From Whitmania pigra (taxonomy: Eukaryota > Annelida > Clitellata > Hirudinida > Haemopidae): a DNA stretch of 64,000 nt. Location of the stretch: contig JAJTWR010000308.1 in the NCBI GenBank assembly GCA_021613335.1, positions 2,834,001 to 2,898,000 on the forward strand, read 5' to 3'. Below the pieces are notes generated by a model. The model made no database searches, was not told the origin of the DNA, and saw only the letters and a program-made list of their open reading frames with translations. Below are positions 28,301 to 36,700 of this stretch, piece after piece. Numbering within the stretch: position 1 is the stretch's first letter; the number at the start of each line of letters is the position of its first letter. The position numbers were made by a program, and so were the translations under genes.

Positions 28301-29693
28301 AAATATAAAAATTATTTACATTAACTACCAAGTACATTAATTTTAATCAATCAAAATTATTTAAAAACTTATTTTAGAAGATCAATTATATATGAAGCAA
28401 AACATTAGCAAATAACATTAAAACAATAATAATGTGACCTAAAAAGCTTACTTCTTGTGGTTCATGACAACATCTTCTGCAAAACTTTTAAAAAAATTTT
28501 GCCCCTTTAATGATACTTTCCCACATTTGTGTACTTCATCACTTGGCATGATAATGTGGAATCTCAAACAAATTCTGGAAAGTGATGGAGTCATAAAAAA
28601 ATGAGTTCATTTGCATTAACAAAAACGTACTTTGATTTGACAATTGGGCAACTCGATGCAGGCAAAGGCTTTGTTATTACATTCTAAAAGAAAATCATTT
28701 ACAGTTAACAAATTGTATGATTGTATGAACATTTACGTTTATACCTTGGAATTTTTCAATTCTTTTGCAGTACTTGCAGAATCAACTGAAATAAATGCAC
28801 ATGACAATCGATAATGCACGCACATGATATTTGTTAATGCATGCACATGATATTTGTTAATGCATGCATGTAATAAACAAATAAATAAACCTTGAGACTC
28901 TCGCTTCGACCGTTCAAGATGTTGAATTTGTGATTGTTCACCACCTTGTCCTATCCTGCATTTGCTAGACTCAGATTTGTCCTTACCTTCTGACTCAAAA
29001 TTCTTCTCACTTTTATTTTGCAATTTATTTTTAACATCACCTGACATTTGATCTGAATCATGCCATTTTTCTTGTTCAATAACCTGGGGAATCACATTGT
29101 CTGTATTATGGGCTATTTCTTGGGGACATGTTATACTGCTGTTGGTTAAAGGAATATTAATGTTATTATTATTGCTATTGACTTGTTCCATTTTGCTTGT
29201 TTGATCATGCAATTCTTTGTGTTGTGTCTCATCACTTTCATTGTAATCTTTGGTCTGAATATGTAAATCATCAGAAACCAATGTTGTAAAGTCAGACTTT
29301 GAATCTTTTTGCAGAGAAATGTTCTCATTAGCTTTAGGATTCAACGTTTCGTTATTTAAAGCATTGCATTTGTCAGGACCTAATGAGTCCATTCCAACTG
29401 CAAAATAAAATTAATCTTTAGCATATAATTGCATGATAGGTAAGCTTATTAATAAATTCTTTTAAAAATCAAATACTAAATAAAATAAACCACTAACTAC
29501 ATACTAGACTACTCATACTAGTAACTTTAAGAACGAACAAATATCTTTTAAATTCAATAGCTCATTGCTTTAATCATCTATGTTATTATTATATATTTTC
29601 TGAGAAGAGCAGTGAAAATGTCAGACACACTTCGGAACTATAAAACTCACTTTTCTCTTCATTGTCCTTTGGGGACGAATTCTCGTTGTCCAT
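1..29693 (-). CDS. RNF213: RNF213 (mysterin) giant AAA+ ATPase / E3 ubiquitin ligase, many exons, 3' end beyond the window
   Basis: RNF213 is a cytosolic AAA+ machine and E3 ligase linked in vertebrates to lipid droplets, antimicrobial ubiquitylation and moyamoya disease. I place the start at ATG 29,693: a 43-nt first exon (29,651-29,693) ends in a GTGAGT donor and joins in frame to exon 2 (about 28,892-29,399). Read 5' to 3', the gene shows a charged low-complexity N terminus, a CBM20-like module, a long helical arm (11-22 kb), three recognisable P-loops (near 13.9, 11.05 and 7.27 kb), a 1,000-residue exon ending in a RING finger, a helical E3 shell, and an RZ finger near 0.7 kb. The order matches the vertebrate protein. 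Introns are mostly 50-400 bp except a 6-kb one at about 22,146-28,132. The coding region continues left of base 1. The family call is near certain; individual exon borders in 12-21 kb are approximate. Confidence 0.95.
637..865 (-). CDS. RNF213: RNF213 RZ-type zinc finger, split over two exons
   Basis: Too short to stand out as long reading frames, but clear by splicing. The upstream exon ends ACPNNHPYTIGE at 813 with a GTTAGT donor; the next begins after a CAG acceptor at 735 and reads CGMPNSRSRCLTCGEEIGG followed by LNHTLVRG. Phase is preserved. The spacing Cys-x3-His, then Cys, then Cys-x2-Cys followed by G-x-x-IGG is the RZ finger of RNF213/ZNFX1, the module responsible in vertebrates for RING-independent ubiquitylation, including of bacterial lipopolysaccharide. 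Next comes an exon reading PGHILGQPDVAKTP (about 390-554). Confidence is high for the motif; function in this species is inferred. Confidence 0.85.
1336..1393. repeat. (AAT)n microsatellite, about 19 units
   Basis: Perfect AAT/TAA repeat within an RNF213 intron, slightly degraded at its right end. It produces long artefactual poly-Tyr frames on the minus strand. Confidence 0.95.
3349..6483 (-). CDS. RNF213: RNF213 giant exon: AAA C-terminal part, linker and RING finger
   Basis: One uninterrupted frame of about 1,040 codons, far longer than any other exon of the gene. The N-terminal part contains ILMDNYSSFNLLQHDL and VVADKQVVYKRFPIPLINRLEKH, segments characteristic of the RNF213 AAA core. The C-terminal end is a C3HC4 RING: Cys-x2-Cys at CSCGKD, then a CDHRFCTEC core and CPRC as the last pair (about 3,380-3,510). 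The following exon (about 3,030-3,285) encodes NSFFMTLVSKMCF, the start of the helical E3 shell. The true 5' border is an acceptor just inside 6,483, because the apparent Met there lies at an intron edge. Confidence 0.93.
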   Translation of the reverse strand: MILFAFISLIKMIYAVSKRIRTTPSWIDLQRAILRNFSGLERVKALELFKEYVKEVIHIPEDTSLDRNYIPASLIRESLDETNLDFENRYLLILMDNYSSFNLLQHDLLQMNDARIIFGSSFSKDLEYTQICRNINRIKIYMETGKTVVLLNLENLYESLYDALNQYYVTFGDQRFVDLGLGTQRVKCKVHKSFKLIVVADKQVVYKRFPIPLINRLEKHYLSIDSLLTPEQLDITMDLQKWAEEFTKGRIDNFNRRKALTLADIFIGFHPNALASLVLQAFSKFQKDGTLCKDEILDYCQDLLLQCAVPESVLGKEIDGKDIYQMYFEKQQHNSLENFIKTHVVEKNCPDNVFVQITTHSRLLSKVEVNEMAKRLGLLSESIELLSLQAFGTEQQFSGAIKSFFESLVHCTKILIIQCDSGDQYEDLIACTRFNVMNDYSNWDVPLDIKRLKHVLLIIQLPKVIGGCFVGFQGGKWLSYHIDNLHPDSTFMSLLPQMKDKSVSSLFSINAQFQQSENQKEFEQEAAKNRILKNCIHAAAALLKSPVSYDAFRSRKAKSLEALIQNLHAKDADNVMFLDVLRMRVSQLLLEREESVTTEPESWLKREAAAPENVCNAGSFSNSVVQYLETKVTPILAYIISYIDSNCNLDLLNSADKWIVDLWFGMFRNANITFMKYNEIKAIKDTREMLEFDMRTYRKDGLLMKGRLPFSWLIKENVDKLMSQQHPQSEWLSKAFDVEETFNSSDIGKLLQTFSLDDEHKQMILDMYLLDYIQMTYKPASDSNREFEMIANDVKHNILLPLMMINNSITNPTNLMSFSGIHKMYNEHCLKYKLFSEIVSCCPRIVDDVTDQEKSALKGMTLLQKCLIYLLEMLTFSKEEDLKFIKQWANKVKGLTSLVNQLFCQIRSEDLKIDLQSMICSWSRICTLKLFVEHTSSNQLLDHDIYYKIWTYMGERFDFKTLKCFENIDKFLKMCQKKGIEKCFGSILPSKCCSCGKDNGIINLLCDHRFCTECFDEIETFHRNKCPRCHCTAECASDSKGVKK
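6772..7436 (-). CDS. RNF213: RNF213 AAA module with P-loop GKPGSSKS (AAA4 by position)
   Basis: The first exon here reads LIRCQDVFLKEVDLVENIA and then IPLFLIGKPGSSKSLAK, a Walker A at 7,256-7,288 with the Ser-Ser-Lys-Ser form typical of RNF213. After a short intron (about 7,120-7,188) the next exon carries VVVLDEVGLAED, the Walker B at about 6,984-7,010, and then AFIGISNWSLDPAKMNRG with a sensor Asn and an Arg-finger-like Arg. All key residues are present. The exon continues into the RING-bearing part of the protein. Confidence 0.92.
8431..9289 (+). pseudogene. Decayed pogo/Tigger (CENP-B-like, DDE) transposase
   Basis: Conceptual translation with several frameshifts and stops gives, in order, MHGSVKRKLDNQSIEKKSEI with LERGTKPV (the CENP-B N-terminal helix-turn-helix), HFKKRHNIVFKTICGESAA and VDSWL (Tc5-type DNA-binding domain), IFNADETGMFWKCL (first catalytic Asp region of the DDE_1 domain), a CRCFK-like segment, and KCKAHPDVPGFKAIKI followed by FLPPNT, the region around the second catalytic Asp. 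The copy ends abruptly at PPNT, where a microsatellite begins. It lies antisense in an RNF213 intron. Clear terminal inverted repeats were not found. A dead copy; family call confident. Confidence 0.85.
9290..9392. repeat. (ACAATG/ACAATA)n imperfect microsatellite
   Basis: About 17 hexamer units of ACAATG with ACAATA variants, directly abutting the end of the transposase fossil. It produces Met-Thr and Ile-Val repeat frames that are not genes. Confidence 0.92.
9738..9800. repeat. (AAT)n-type microsatellite
   Basis: Imperfect AAT repeat next to the RNF213 exon at about 9,838-9,976. Confidence 0.85.
9838..11132 (-). CDS. RNF213: RNF213 AAA module with intact Walker A and B (AAA3 by position)
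   Basis: The exon ending near 11,132 reads VVVMGETGCGKTRLI (Walker A at 11,041-11,064). The next exon carries KTVLFFDEANTT (Walker B, about 10,757-10,790) followed by a sensor-like VAACNPYRRY. Further exons near 10,416-10,500 (ALISKLEKAGLGYHV) and 9,838-9,976 (SLPPSMLPLVWDFGHL) are strongly RNF213-specific. Walker A Lys and Walker B Asp-Glu are both present, so this module should hydrolyse ATP; in vertebrates AAA3 and AAA4 are the active ones. A (TAA)n-like microsatellite lies immediately downstream in the intron. Confidence 0.9.
11270..22145 (-). CDS. RNF213: RNF213 arm region and first AAA modules, about 20 exons
   Basis: Many short exons encode alpha-helical sequence without a catalytic motif, from a WNIYDAYLPEEPSKSF segment near 22.1 kb through segments near 21.7, 21.4, 20.9, 20.3, 18.9, 18.4, 17.1 and 16.4 kb. 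This corresponds to the dynein-stalk-like arm of RNF213. At 13,881-13,907 the minus strand reads DKAGTGKT, a P-loop in which the first Gly of GxxxxGKT is Asp; I read it as the nucleotide site of an early AAA module. Intronic sequence between exons is AT-rich. Exon borders were judged by eye from frame and splice motifs, so only the overall assignment is firm. Confidence 0.8.
19745..19866. repeat. Imperfect AAT/ATAATG microsatellite
   Basis: Degenerate AAT, AAC and ATG triplets in an RNF213 intron. The Ile-rich frames on both strands come from this repeat. Confidence 0.85.
22200..22606. repeat. Cluster of AAT microsatellites at the left border of the R2-like insertion
   Basis: A degenerate GATGATAAT tract (22,200-22,310) passes into a near-perfect AAT run (about 22,305-22,392), with a second AAT run at about 22,568-22,606. 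The latter sits just before the first recognisable R2-like sequence and may be microsatellite that grew at the insertion border. Confidence 0.85.
23843..24186. mobile_element. Short hAT-like non-autonomous element (MITE candidate)
   Basis: Imperfect terminal inverted repeats: the left end reads CAGGCCTAGAAATG and the reverse complement of the right end reads CAGGGCTAGAAAACC, the CAGGGCTAGAAA style common in hAT elements. The interior is T-rich at the left and non-coding. Flanking 8-mers (TGCTGCGT and TTTGTGGT) match poorly, so a target duplication is not demonstrated. It lies inside the interrupted R2-like copy. Confidence 0.45.
24240..25080 (+). mobile_element. CR1-like non-LTR retrotransposon fragment, C-terminal part of ORF2
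   Basis: With at least two frameshifts this reads as the end of a CR1/Jockey-superfamily reverse transcriptase ORF: WQMLFNVDKCSIMHMGC, then LEYCVQVWNAHLRKDVEVF, VQRRATRMIEGFGKLSYKERL, TTLEKRRNKGDLIEAFKIL, and ends with VDKFKIYLSKFGY and a stop at about 24,982. That tail (LEYC-VWNP, RVQRRATRMI, RRxRGDLIE, TRGHxxKLY) is diagnostic of this LINE group. The 5' part is missing, as is usual after incomplete reverse transcription. It separates the Myb and reverse transcriptase parts of the R2-like copy, so it is probably the younger insertion. Confidence 0.85.
26477..26923. repeat. Local direct duplication flanked by an inverted repeat
   Basis: The segment 26,477-26,595 recurs at 26,786-26,890 with a 14-bp length difference and near-identity otherwise; both copies encode the R2 endonuclease fragment. 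The second copy is flanked by inverted sequence: the arm at about 26,750-26,784 (CATGTTTATC..GATAAAGTCTTA) is the reverse complement of the arm at about 26,897-26,923. Confidence 0.85.
27598..27775 (+). mobile_element. tRNA-derived SINE
   Basis: Starts GCAGGTTGGCCGAATGGATAG, containing a good pol III A box (TGGCCGAATGG). The B box is degraded. It ends in an A-rich tail near 27,765. The same first 17 bases occur in the copy at 40.5 kb on the opposite strand, which has a better B box. Confidence 0.65.
28133..29693 (-). CDS. RNF213: RNF213 N-terminal exons: acidic disordered tail and CBM20-like domain
   Basis: Exons 1-2 encode a Lys/Glu/Asn/Ser-rich, probably disordered segment of about 180 residues. 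Smaller exons near 28,744-28,786, 28,632-28,684, 28,452-28,574 and 28,133-28,296 follow. The last two read as a beta-rich module starting LRFHIIMPSDEVHKCGKV and continuing to KTISYAYSTTKAQI. That spacing (a VTFHV-like first strand, later an I-x-Y-x-Y strand) is what the CBM20 starch-binding-like domain near the RNF213 N terminus looks like. The family assignment is from known RNF213 architecture; glycan binding here is inference. A 23-bp tandem duplication sits in the intron at 28,820-28,867. Confidence 0.75.
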
Positions 29694-30995
29694 GTTTTCA
29701 GCTCTGATTTATTGTACCAGCGGTTCTGCCACCACCTTACAAATTCCAGCACTGCCTTCTAAAATTGACACAAGCGTCGCGTAACCGAAAACCCTAATGA
29801 TATCAGCAAGCATCGACCTCCTAAGTCGGAAGGTTTAACAATAAGCTAGCTTTATAGCAACTCAATGTAGATACCGACGGAAATTACTTTCACTTTCTCA
29901 AAAAAACGCAATAATATTGGACGTAAATTATTGAAAACATGATATTTTGAATTTAATAACCTTTATTAGCTTTGCGTAGTTAAAATAACTCCTTAAACTG
30001 TCATGCCAATTAGGTTTAGTTCTTTTAGGTGTTGTGTGTAAATTACGTTCTATTTTTGGCGAGTCTCGACAGCAGCCGTTCCCCCCTTTGTCACAAAACC
30101 ACGACTCCTATATCCTGGGTGAATGTCTGAGGGCCTTTCTTACTAGTCGTCACTCCGTTTTGTTTTCGTTTTTCGACATTTTTCCCCGAAGGTAACTGCT
30201 TTAAAACATAAACATTTAAAACATTTACTAGCATTCTTTTATGAAAGCTGACAAACAAAAAGTTTGGTAAATACAAGATGCATTACACGGCTTCCATGTT
30301 TACGAGTCTATATTCTGCAACACAAATCCTCACCAATACTTTAAAATTCAAACGTGAAGCACGATGGAATACATCAATACCCCGCCATAGCTTTAAGCTA
30401 ATGTACAAAATATTTGAATGTATTTTAGGGCAATTGTGAGAAAGTCAAAAAGAGTTTGCGTCATTTAAAAGCACAAACAGGTTCTTCTTTCTGAGCAGGT
30501 AAACGCTCAGGAACGTCCTCGAAGGGTTCCCTCAATCGAGCTGATGACCTTTCGCTTTCTTAAGTTCTCAAATACTATAGTATACTCGTCCCGCTCAAAA
30601 GTTTTTGACCATTTTCATATCTGTGGAAATGGAAATGTCTGTGGCCCATGAACATTCTTCCCTCTTGACAATGCAATCCACCAAATTCAACTTTGCCATC
30701 CAGCTTAAAAACTTGTCTCCCTGCATATGAACATAATGATTTAGATTTGAAACTACCTGATTTTTTTTCATTCTAGTTCTAACACCATCGTTTGAAATAT
30801 CATTATGTTCGACGAGCATATGCTATTTGAGATGCACAATGTTTTCACACCATGTTTTGGGTTTACTGTGCAACCAAACTTAACTAAATACATGAAATAA
30901 CATGAAAATAAATTTACTTTTTTAAAAAATGCCATGCCTCCATCACTTTTAAAGTCTAAGAAAAAAAGCTAAAATCCACTGAAACTTTGTCCTAC

Positions 30996-31490
30996 AAGTA
31001 GGAATCGACCAGGTCACATTTTTAGCCGGGGCAGGGATTCAGTTGCCGGGGTTAGTCGAAGCCGGAGTCTGGACGCAAAATACATGTTTAGATATGAAAC
31101 TTTCTAACGTATTAACTGTGTACTTTTCTGCTTTACTCCAGCTTCTTAAAACTATTTGCAATGTTAGCATGCAGATGCAGCGAGGAATGCAGTTATTTGG
31201 CTCTAATTCCATCATTTCAAGACTCATTTGCAGATATAAAACTTGTGTTCAGTATATCTTCATTAACTATCTTATCATAATCAAAGTCTTATGAAAAATT
31301 CAGATTTTTTGACTTGACTTCAAAAAAGTTCGACCACCACATATCATCAATCAGTAGACTTGAAAAGTTGAAGAAAAGCAGAACATTACACTGTTAATGC
31401 ATTAAAAAGCTTCATATCTAACATGTATATTTTACCACGGCCCAGGCTAAAAGGGTGACCCCGGTCGATTCCTAGTCCCTGTATCTGAGA
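30996..31490. repeat. Long imperfect inverted repeat (arms about 110-160 bp)
   Basis: The left arm (about 30,996-31,160) matches the reverse complement of the right arm (about 31,355-31,490). Shared words include TAGGAATCGACC next to GGTCAC, TTTTAGCC, ACATGTTTAGATATGAA (right arm ACATGTTAGATATGAA), GTATTAACTGTG and TTCTGCTTT. Arms are separated by about 200 bp. Compatible with a foldback/MITE element or two head-to-head copies of one repeat. Confidence 0.8.
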
Positions 31491-31563
31491 AGACGGAGAG
31501 AGAATAAGAAAACAAGTATAGGTGTCTCTGATGACCCTTTCCTTCTGGAAGGTGGGTCCTAAC

Positions 31564-31720
31564 CAGAGGTGGGCAAAATACTGCCCACTGAGTATTTGAA
31601 ATACCAAATACTAAAATACTTGAGAAAGGTATTTTAAAATAATAAAATACAAACTACTTCCTTGAGGCACTCAAAATATTAAAATACAAAATACGTATAT
31701 ATACGCAACTACCACTCATT
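31564..31720 (+). mobile_element. hAT element terminus
   Basis: Begins CAGAGGTGGGCAAAATACTG, the canonical hAT terminal sequence, followed by the usual subterminal AAATACT/AAATACAAA motifs. No matching right end was found downstream, so it is a fragment or its other end has decayed. Confidence 0.65.
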
Positions 31721-32925
31721 ATAATTTTAATTGGTTATAAGTAAAGATGTTTGTTATGATAACCCATGGTTATCAAAGAGCCTCATAATGCTATTTTGCA
31801 TATTTTACAAGTTTTACTTGTTAAATTTAATTGAAATTTTACGGGATGCCTGTTTACAATAAAATGATGTTATGTACGAAATTGAGTAATATTAAACTCA
31901 TATTTAACTAGTTATCAGGAAGTTACGGGGTGTCCAAACTGAAGCTCCATAACCTTAACATCCTTAATGATCAAAAGCTTCAAGCGTTCTTAATGGCGAA
32001 CCACCCCCAAATAGTCATCAATTATCACAACCAATTATGATCCTTCACCAGCTCAACCTCATCCATTTAGTGACTTATTCCTCTTGCAAATCTTGCTCAC
32101 TTTATGGAGAGATGCCCAATAAGCTATCGACAACAATCTCACATGAATACTAAACCTGCAAACTGTACTCAACATGTCAGTGGAAGTCTTGTGCACCTTC
32201 AAACAAAGAACAATTACCAAAACCAACCCTCATCCCTCCTGCAAATTTTGAAATATTCATGTGTGGACATATGGGTCCTGTCTGTTCAGTCACCCAAATG
32301 AAAATATCAAACCATATCCAAGTAGGCATCTAACATATCCCAATAAGCAGGCATTAATAACGTGAGCTGACTGAAATGTAAAGCAAAATATTTTATAGAC
32401 AAGTTTTTAAAACAAATTTAATTTCATAAATTCTGATCATAATGTATCATGTACAATAACAAGAGAAAAGCAAACAAATTCACAAGTTTGAAATTTAGCA
32501 AATCCATGTCTCTCTGCAAAACCGTAATTAAAAAAAATGTTTCTCCAAACAAATTATGGGGACCTGAGACAGACGATTCCAAGATGTTTATTTTTAAAAC
32601 AAAAGCCCGCATTTTTACAATCTCATGCACCAATCACAACAAGCACAGCACCTCGCTTGCTAAAGCAAATTCATAAATGAGACATCAATAGCTTATGTGT
32701 TCTCAAATTAAAATTACCAGAAAGATCGATGATCCGGGTAAATTGCAACTTTACAAACCAAATACTTGAGAGGAACCAAACACACTGTAAAGTTAATGCC
32801 TCTTAAAAGTAGGTCAACAAGGTTGAAACTATCTGAAAACAAATGTCTGTATGAAGCAAGAACAGCTGAACAAATTCTCTACCAATAATCCAAAAGCAGA
32901 GCAGAGTCAAATGAATGGCTCCTGA

Positions 32926-33020
32926 CCGGGCCGTTGCCCCCTTCCCGATCGAGATTGAACTCTCCCGTCCCGGGAGTCTGACCTGAGAGGTCGCGCAGCT
33001 CTACATCGAACCGATAGAGT
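32926..33020 (-). repeat. GC-rich tRNA-like/SINE-like fragment
   Basis: On the minus strand it reads GTAGAGCTGCGCGACCTC, then GGGAGAGTTCAATCTC, which resembles degraded pol III A and B boxes at roughly tRNA spacing. It is strikingly GC-rich relative to its surroundings. It does not fold into a convincing tRNA, so a SINE head is the better guess. Confidence 0.35.
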
Positions 33021-33739
33021 TAAGGCAACTTTTAGCTACTTCAGTCTGTAGTAGTAGTAGATTGGCTGGTAAAAAACAAGTAATTTCCAATGTTTGTAAA
33101 AGTTAGGTCCGCCATGCGAAACAAAATTCAACACGTGCAAACAAAATAGTCGACCTTGAACATCTGATAACAAGAGATGATAATAATGACAGCAATTATT
33201 ATGATAATGATTGATAGATAACTCATAACTTCAACAGAGCATCTCCATAAAGTCCACAACTCCAAAGAGAAGATTTTGATCAATCACTAGGAAAAGTCAT
33301 CAGATCAGAACTAAACATTTCAACTTTCTTCAGAATTGGATTCAGGTGATGGTAGTGACCTCAATAAATATCATGTACTGTGAAACAACTTCGACAAGCT
33401 TAAAGCTTCCAAGCTTCGCGAAATTTAATTCGGAATTCCCGATCAGGAAATTTTAACAATCGTCGAATTCAAACGACAGTTTTCCGCAAGAAAGATAGCG
33501 TAAAATTTGATGATTTGAACATAATTGGAAGAAATGTACAAAATTTGTGAACTTGTATGAAAGTAATCAATTTAACAAAAACAATGACAAATGGTAACAA
33601 AAATTGTTACAAGTAAGAGTGTCAATATGAACAAATGAATAGGAAACAAACATTACACAAATTACAAGCTAATGTCAGACATCATCATCCAGTCATCATC
33701 AGTCAATCACAAAAGAAGAAAAGCCTGAGGGAAGGTTAA

Positions 33740-36700
33740 TCACTCTGCGAGAAGTTTCTCGAGCATGGCGTGACGTTTGGGTTGGTTGAGACCGCTCGGG
33801 TCCTCCTGGTCGGGTCTGCGCAGTTTGGCAGGGTTGGTGCTAAACCCACTCGACTGAAAAAGCAGGGAGTCCAAGGCCATGTTATCTTGCAATGCAGGTT
33901 TGTTCAGGAAATCTGCATCTTCAATTAAGTTTTTAGTTATCAATAAACAAGCCTACAAATTATATAAAGCACTGCAAAAGCTAATTCAATCAATTAATTA
34001 ATTTGATCAAATTCTATGAATTCTTCCTTAACTAAAAATATAGGCCTTCCCTGAATTATTGCAAAACTTTATTTTCGTGTTCGTATTACCTTAGTTTTCA
34101 GAGGGTCAATGAATAAATTAAATGAAGTCACTTTTCTATTTAAGGAAAACATAATTTATATTCATCAACAAACTTAATGATAGAAAATTATAATCTAGCT
34201 TTGAAAAGTTATTTAGTGGAAAATGTATTACAAATGGGTGTGGTGTGTAATACAAAAATATGCAAACATACCAATAGGCATTGGAGATGTAAGGTTACTG
34301 CATCTAGCAGCAGATTGACCAGGGATATTTTTAAAAACTCTGCTTTTCGATTCCGGTTGAGTAAAATGAAGATTTGCATTCTTAGTTAGAACTTTATTCA
34401 TTTCCAGCAGGCTTTCTTTGCTTCTGTCTGCAGCAAGATTAGCATTGCTATCAGCCCAATTCATGGCTTCTTCTGAAAGTTGGCTCAAACAAAATGCAGA
34501 CTCCTCATTGGAAAGAGCTGAAATGAGTTGATAGATTTCATCGTCTTCCAGATTCCCAATGTCCGAACCGTCGACTCCAAAGAGAGGGGGAGTGGAATTC
34601 AAGGACTGCGGCCTGTCAAAAGTCGTCTGCTCGCACTTCTGCTGAGCGACCATCCTGTGGGGCTGCGACTGCAAGAAATTGTCGACCGTCACCTGTTTGC
34701 AGTTGGCGTCGTACAAGTTTTGCTTAATATTCTCTTGCATGATATTCTGTTGCTTAACATTCTGTTGTATGAAAAACTGAGAACTGCTTCTTGATGAGGA
34801 CTGATGTTGGCTTTCTGCCTGAAACATTAGATTTTTAGAATTCTGGCCTTGCAGTTGTGGCGGCTGTAACTGAAGATGGTGGAAATGACTGACATTGGAG
34901 CCAAATTGTTGATGCAGGTGTTGGTCTTGCTGACCCACTGCATGTTGACGCGATGCGAAACTCGTAACCTTTAGAGGGCTCACGTGCAGGGGCAATATTT
35001 GAGGTTGCTGCACGGGTTGTTTGGGCTGTCTAACAATGTTCTGAGGACACACTTGGCCAAATATTAGATGTTGTGGAAGGCTTGGAAGGGTAGACTGATA
35101 AGATATGGGTTGATGGAATAGTATGTTTGATTGAGAAATGGGTTGTTGTCGAATGAGTAACTGATGTGATTGATGAGCCTGCTGAGGGACAAGTTGCTGC
35201 TTGATGACTTGATTGCCCATCTGAACGTGGAACAGTTTGTCTTGTTCACCAACAAAAACTATTTTGTGAGTTCCATCCTGAGATTTTGAAAATTGTGATC
35301 CATCAGAGTCACCATCAATGTTACCAAATGGTGGTTGTGCAGCCGGTAGGGAGCTCATATGCTGTCCGCCATTACCGACGGCAATGTAACCAACTTTGCC
35401 AGGAGTTGCTTGTCGGAGCATTGCGGAGTTTGGTGCCTGTCACAAATCATTCTGCAGTTAGAGTGACTGCAGCTTAAGTTGTTCTACTTAGTTTCTTGGA
35501 TACTATCCAAAACTAAGAAGCAAGAATGTATCAACTAGAGAATAAGGTGCAAGACCATTCCTAACCTGAACTTGACTCTCAAAGTGTCTGCTTTCCTTTT
35601 CTTCCTGAGCAATAATAACTTCTAGGTCATCCAGGTCAGATGACATTGACTGAAAAGCATATGGCACGACAGAGTGGCTCAGTCCCGCCTCGATAGAATC
35701 CTCGGTTCGACCGTCAACGAAAGACTTCAAATAAACTTGTGATTGTTGAATCAACAACTTAGGCTCATCTTCAGATTTCTTTGGTAACTTCTGAGCATCA
35801 GATAATTTGGCTGAAGAAATTAATATTAAATAATAATGCATTCAATAGACTTAGTTCAAATAAATGAATAAATAAATAAGAGTTTATTACGAATAACCAA
35901 TTCAATTGAATTTTTTTTTTTTCTGTATTAAATATGGAACCAAACCTGAGGCTGTGACTTGATTGGGAAGCTGATTGTTCTGATTATTTTGGCTCCTTCC
36001 TTGTAGCACCCCTTTTAAGGCAAGTTTTGCATTCATTGAAGTGGTAGTTCCAGTGGGTTTCAATGACTGCAACGGCAGTGTTGAAGAATGTGCTGATGAT
36101 GAGGGAGAATTCATCCCATCGTTCAACACAGCTCCTGAATTATTCGCACTGCAATTTCAAAATCATTTGTCAATTAGAATATCAGCTACTTAATGATTTG
36201 AAGATCACATATAATTCATCAATCAATTATAAATTAATGAAGTGTTTGCAATCCTGGAATATGAAATAAGACATCATTGAGAGCTTACATTATTTTGCTT
36301 CCATCGATATGAATACTGTGTTGCCTGACATGCATCCTCTGAACGGGAAGGTCTTTGCTTCCAAGGACCAAATTCTTGTTCGCAAGACTGACGGACGACG
36401 ATTCAGATGACGAAACACTGCTGCACAAAGTTGCCGAAGGTTTTCCTCTTTCATTTTCAGAAACAGATTTGAAAGACACAATGGAAGACAATGATGATGC
36501 TGACGACGACGAGGAGGAAGAAGATGGCAACAAATGAGATGAATGTGAATGGCTGTTTTGGTTTAAATTCACTTGAGCCAATGAGTGATGCTGGTGCAGA
36601 GCCTGAAGAGATCCTGGCACAACTCCTAAAGTTAAGAAATTGAGATCTTTCAGTGAATTGTAATGCTTCATCATCATCATCATCATAGTTTTGCAAGCAA

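Larger units (their letters stand above)
29694..33738. other. Intergenic region between RNF213 and NCOA
   Basis: No reading frame here resembles a known protein or shows exon-like features. It holds the RNF213 5' flank (29.7-30.3 kb), a long inverted repeat (31.0-31.5 kb), a hAT end (31.56 kb), a GC-rich tRNA-like stretch (32.93-33.02 kb), and AT-rich sequence that probably includes the NCOA 3' UTR below 33,740. Confidence 0.7.

Noticed and set aside
28803..28867. Possible small CRISPR-like array (23-bp repeat)
   Set aside because: Only two copies, directly adjacent with no spacer; an ordinary tandem duplication in an intron.
30091..30276. 61-codon minus-strand frame upstream of RNF213
   Set aside because: No recognisable feature; length expected by chance.
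32926..33020. Possible functional tRNA gene
   Set aside because: The A/B-box-like sequences are off consensus and no complete cloverleaf can be drawn; kept only as a SINE-like fragment.
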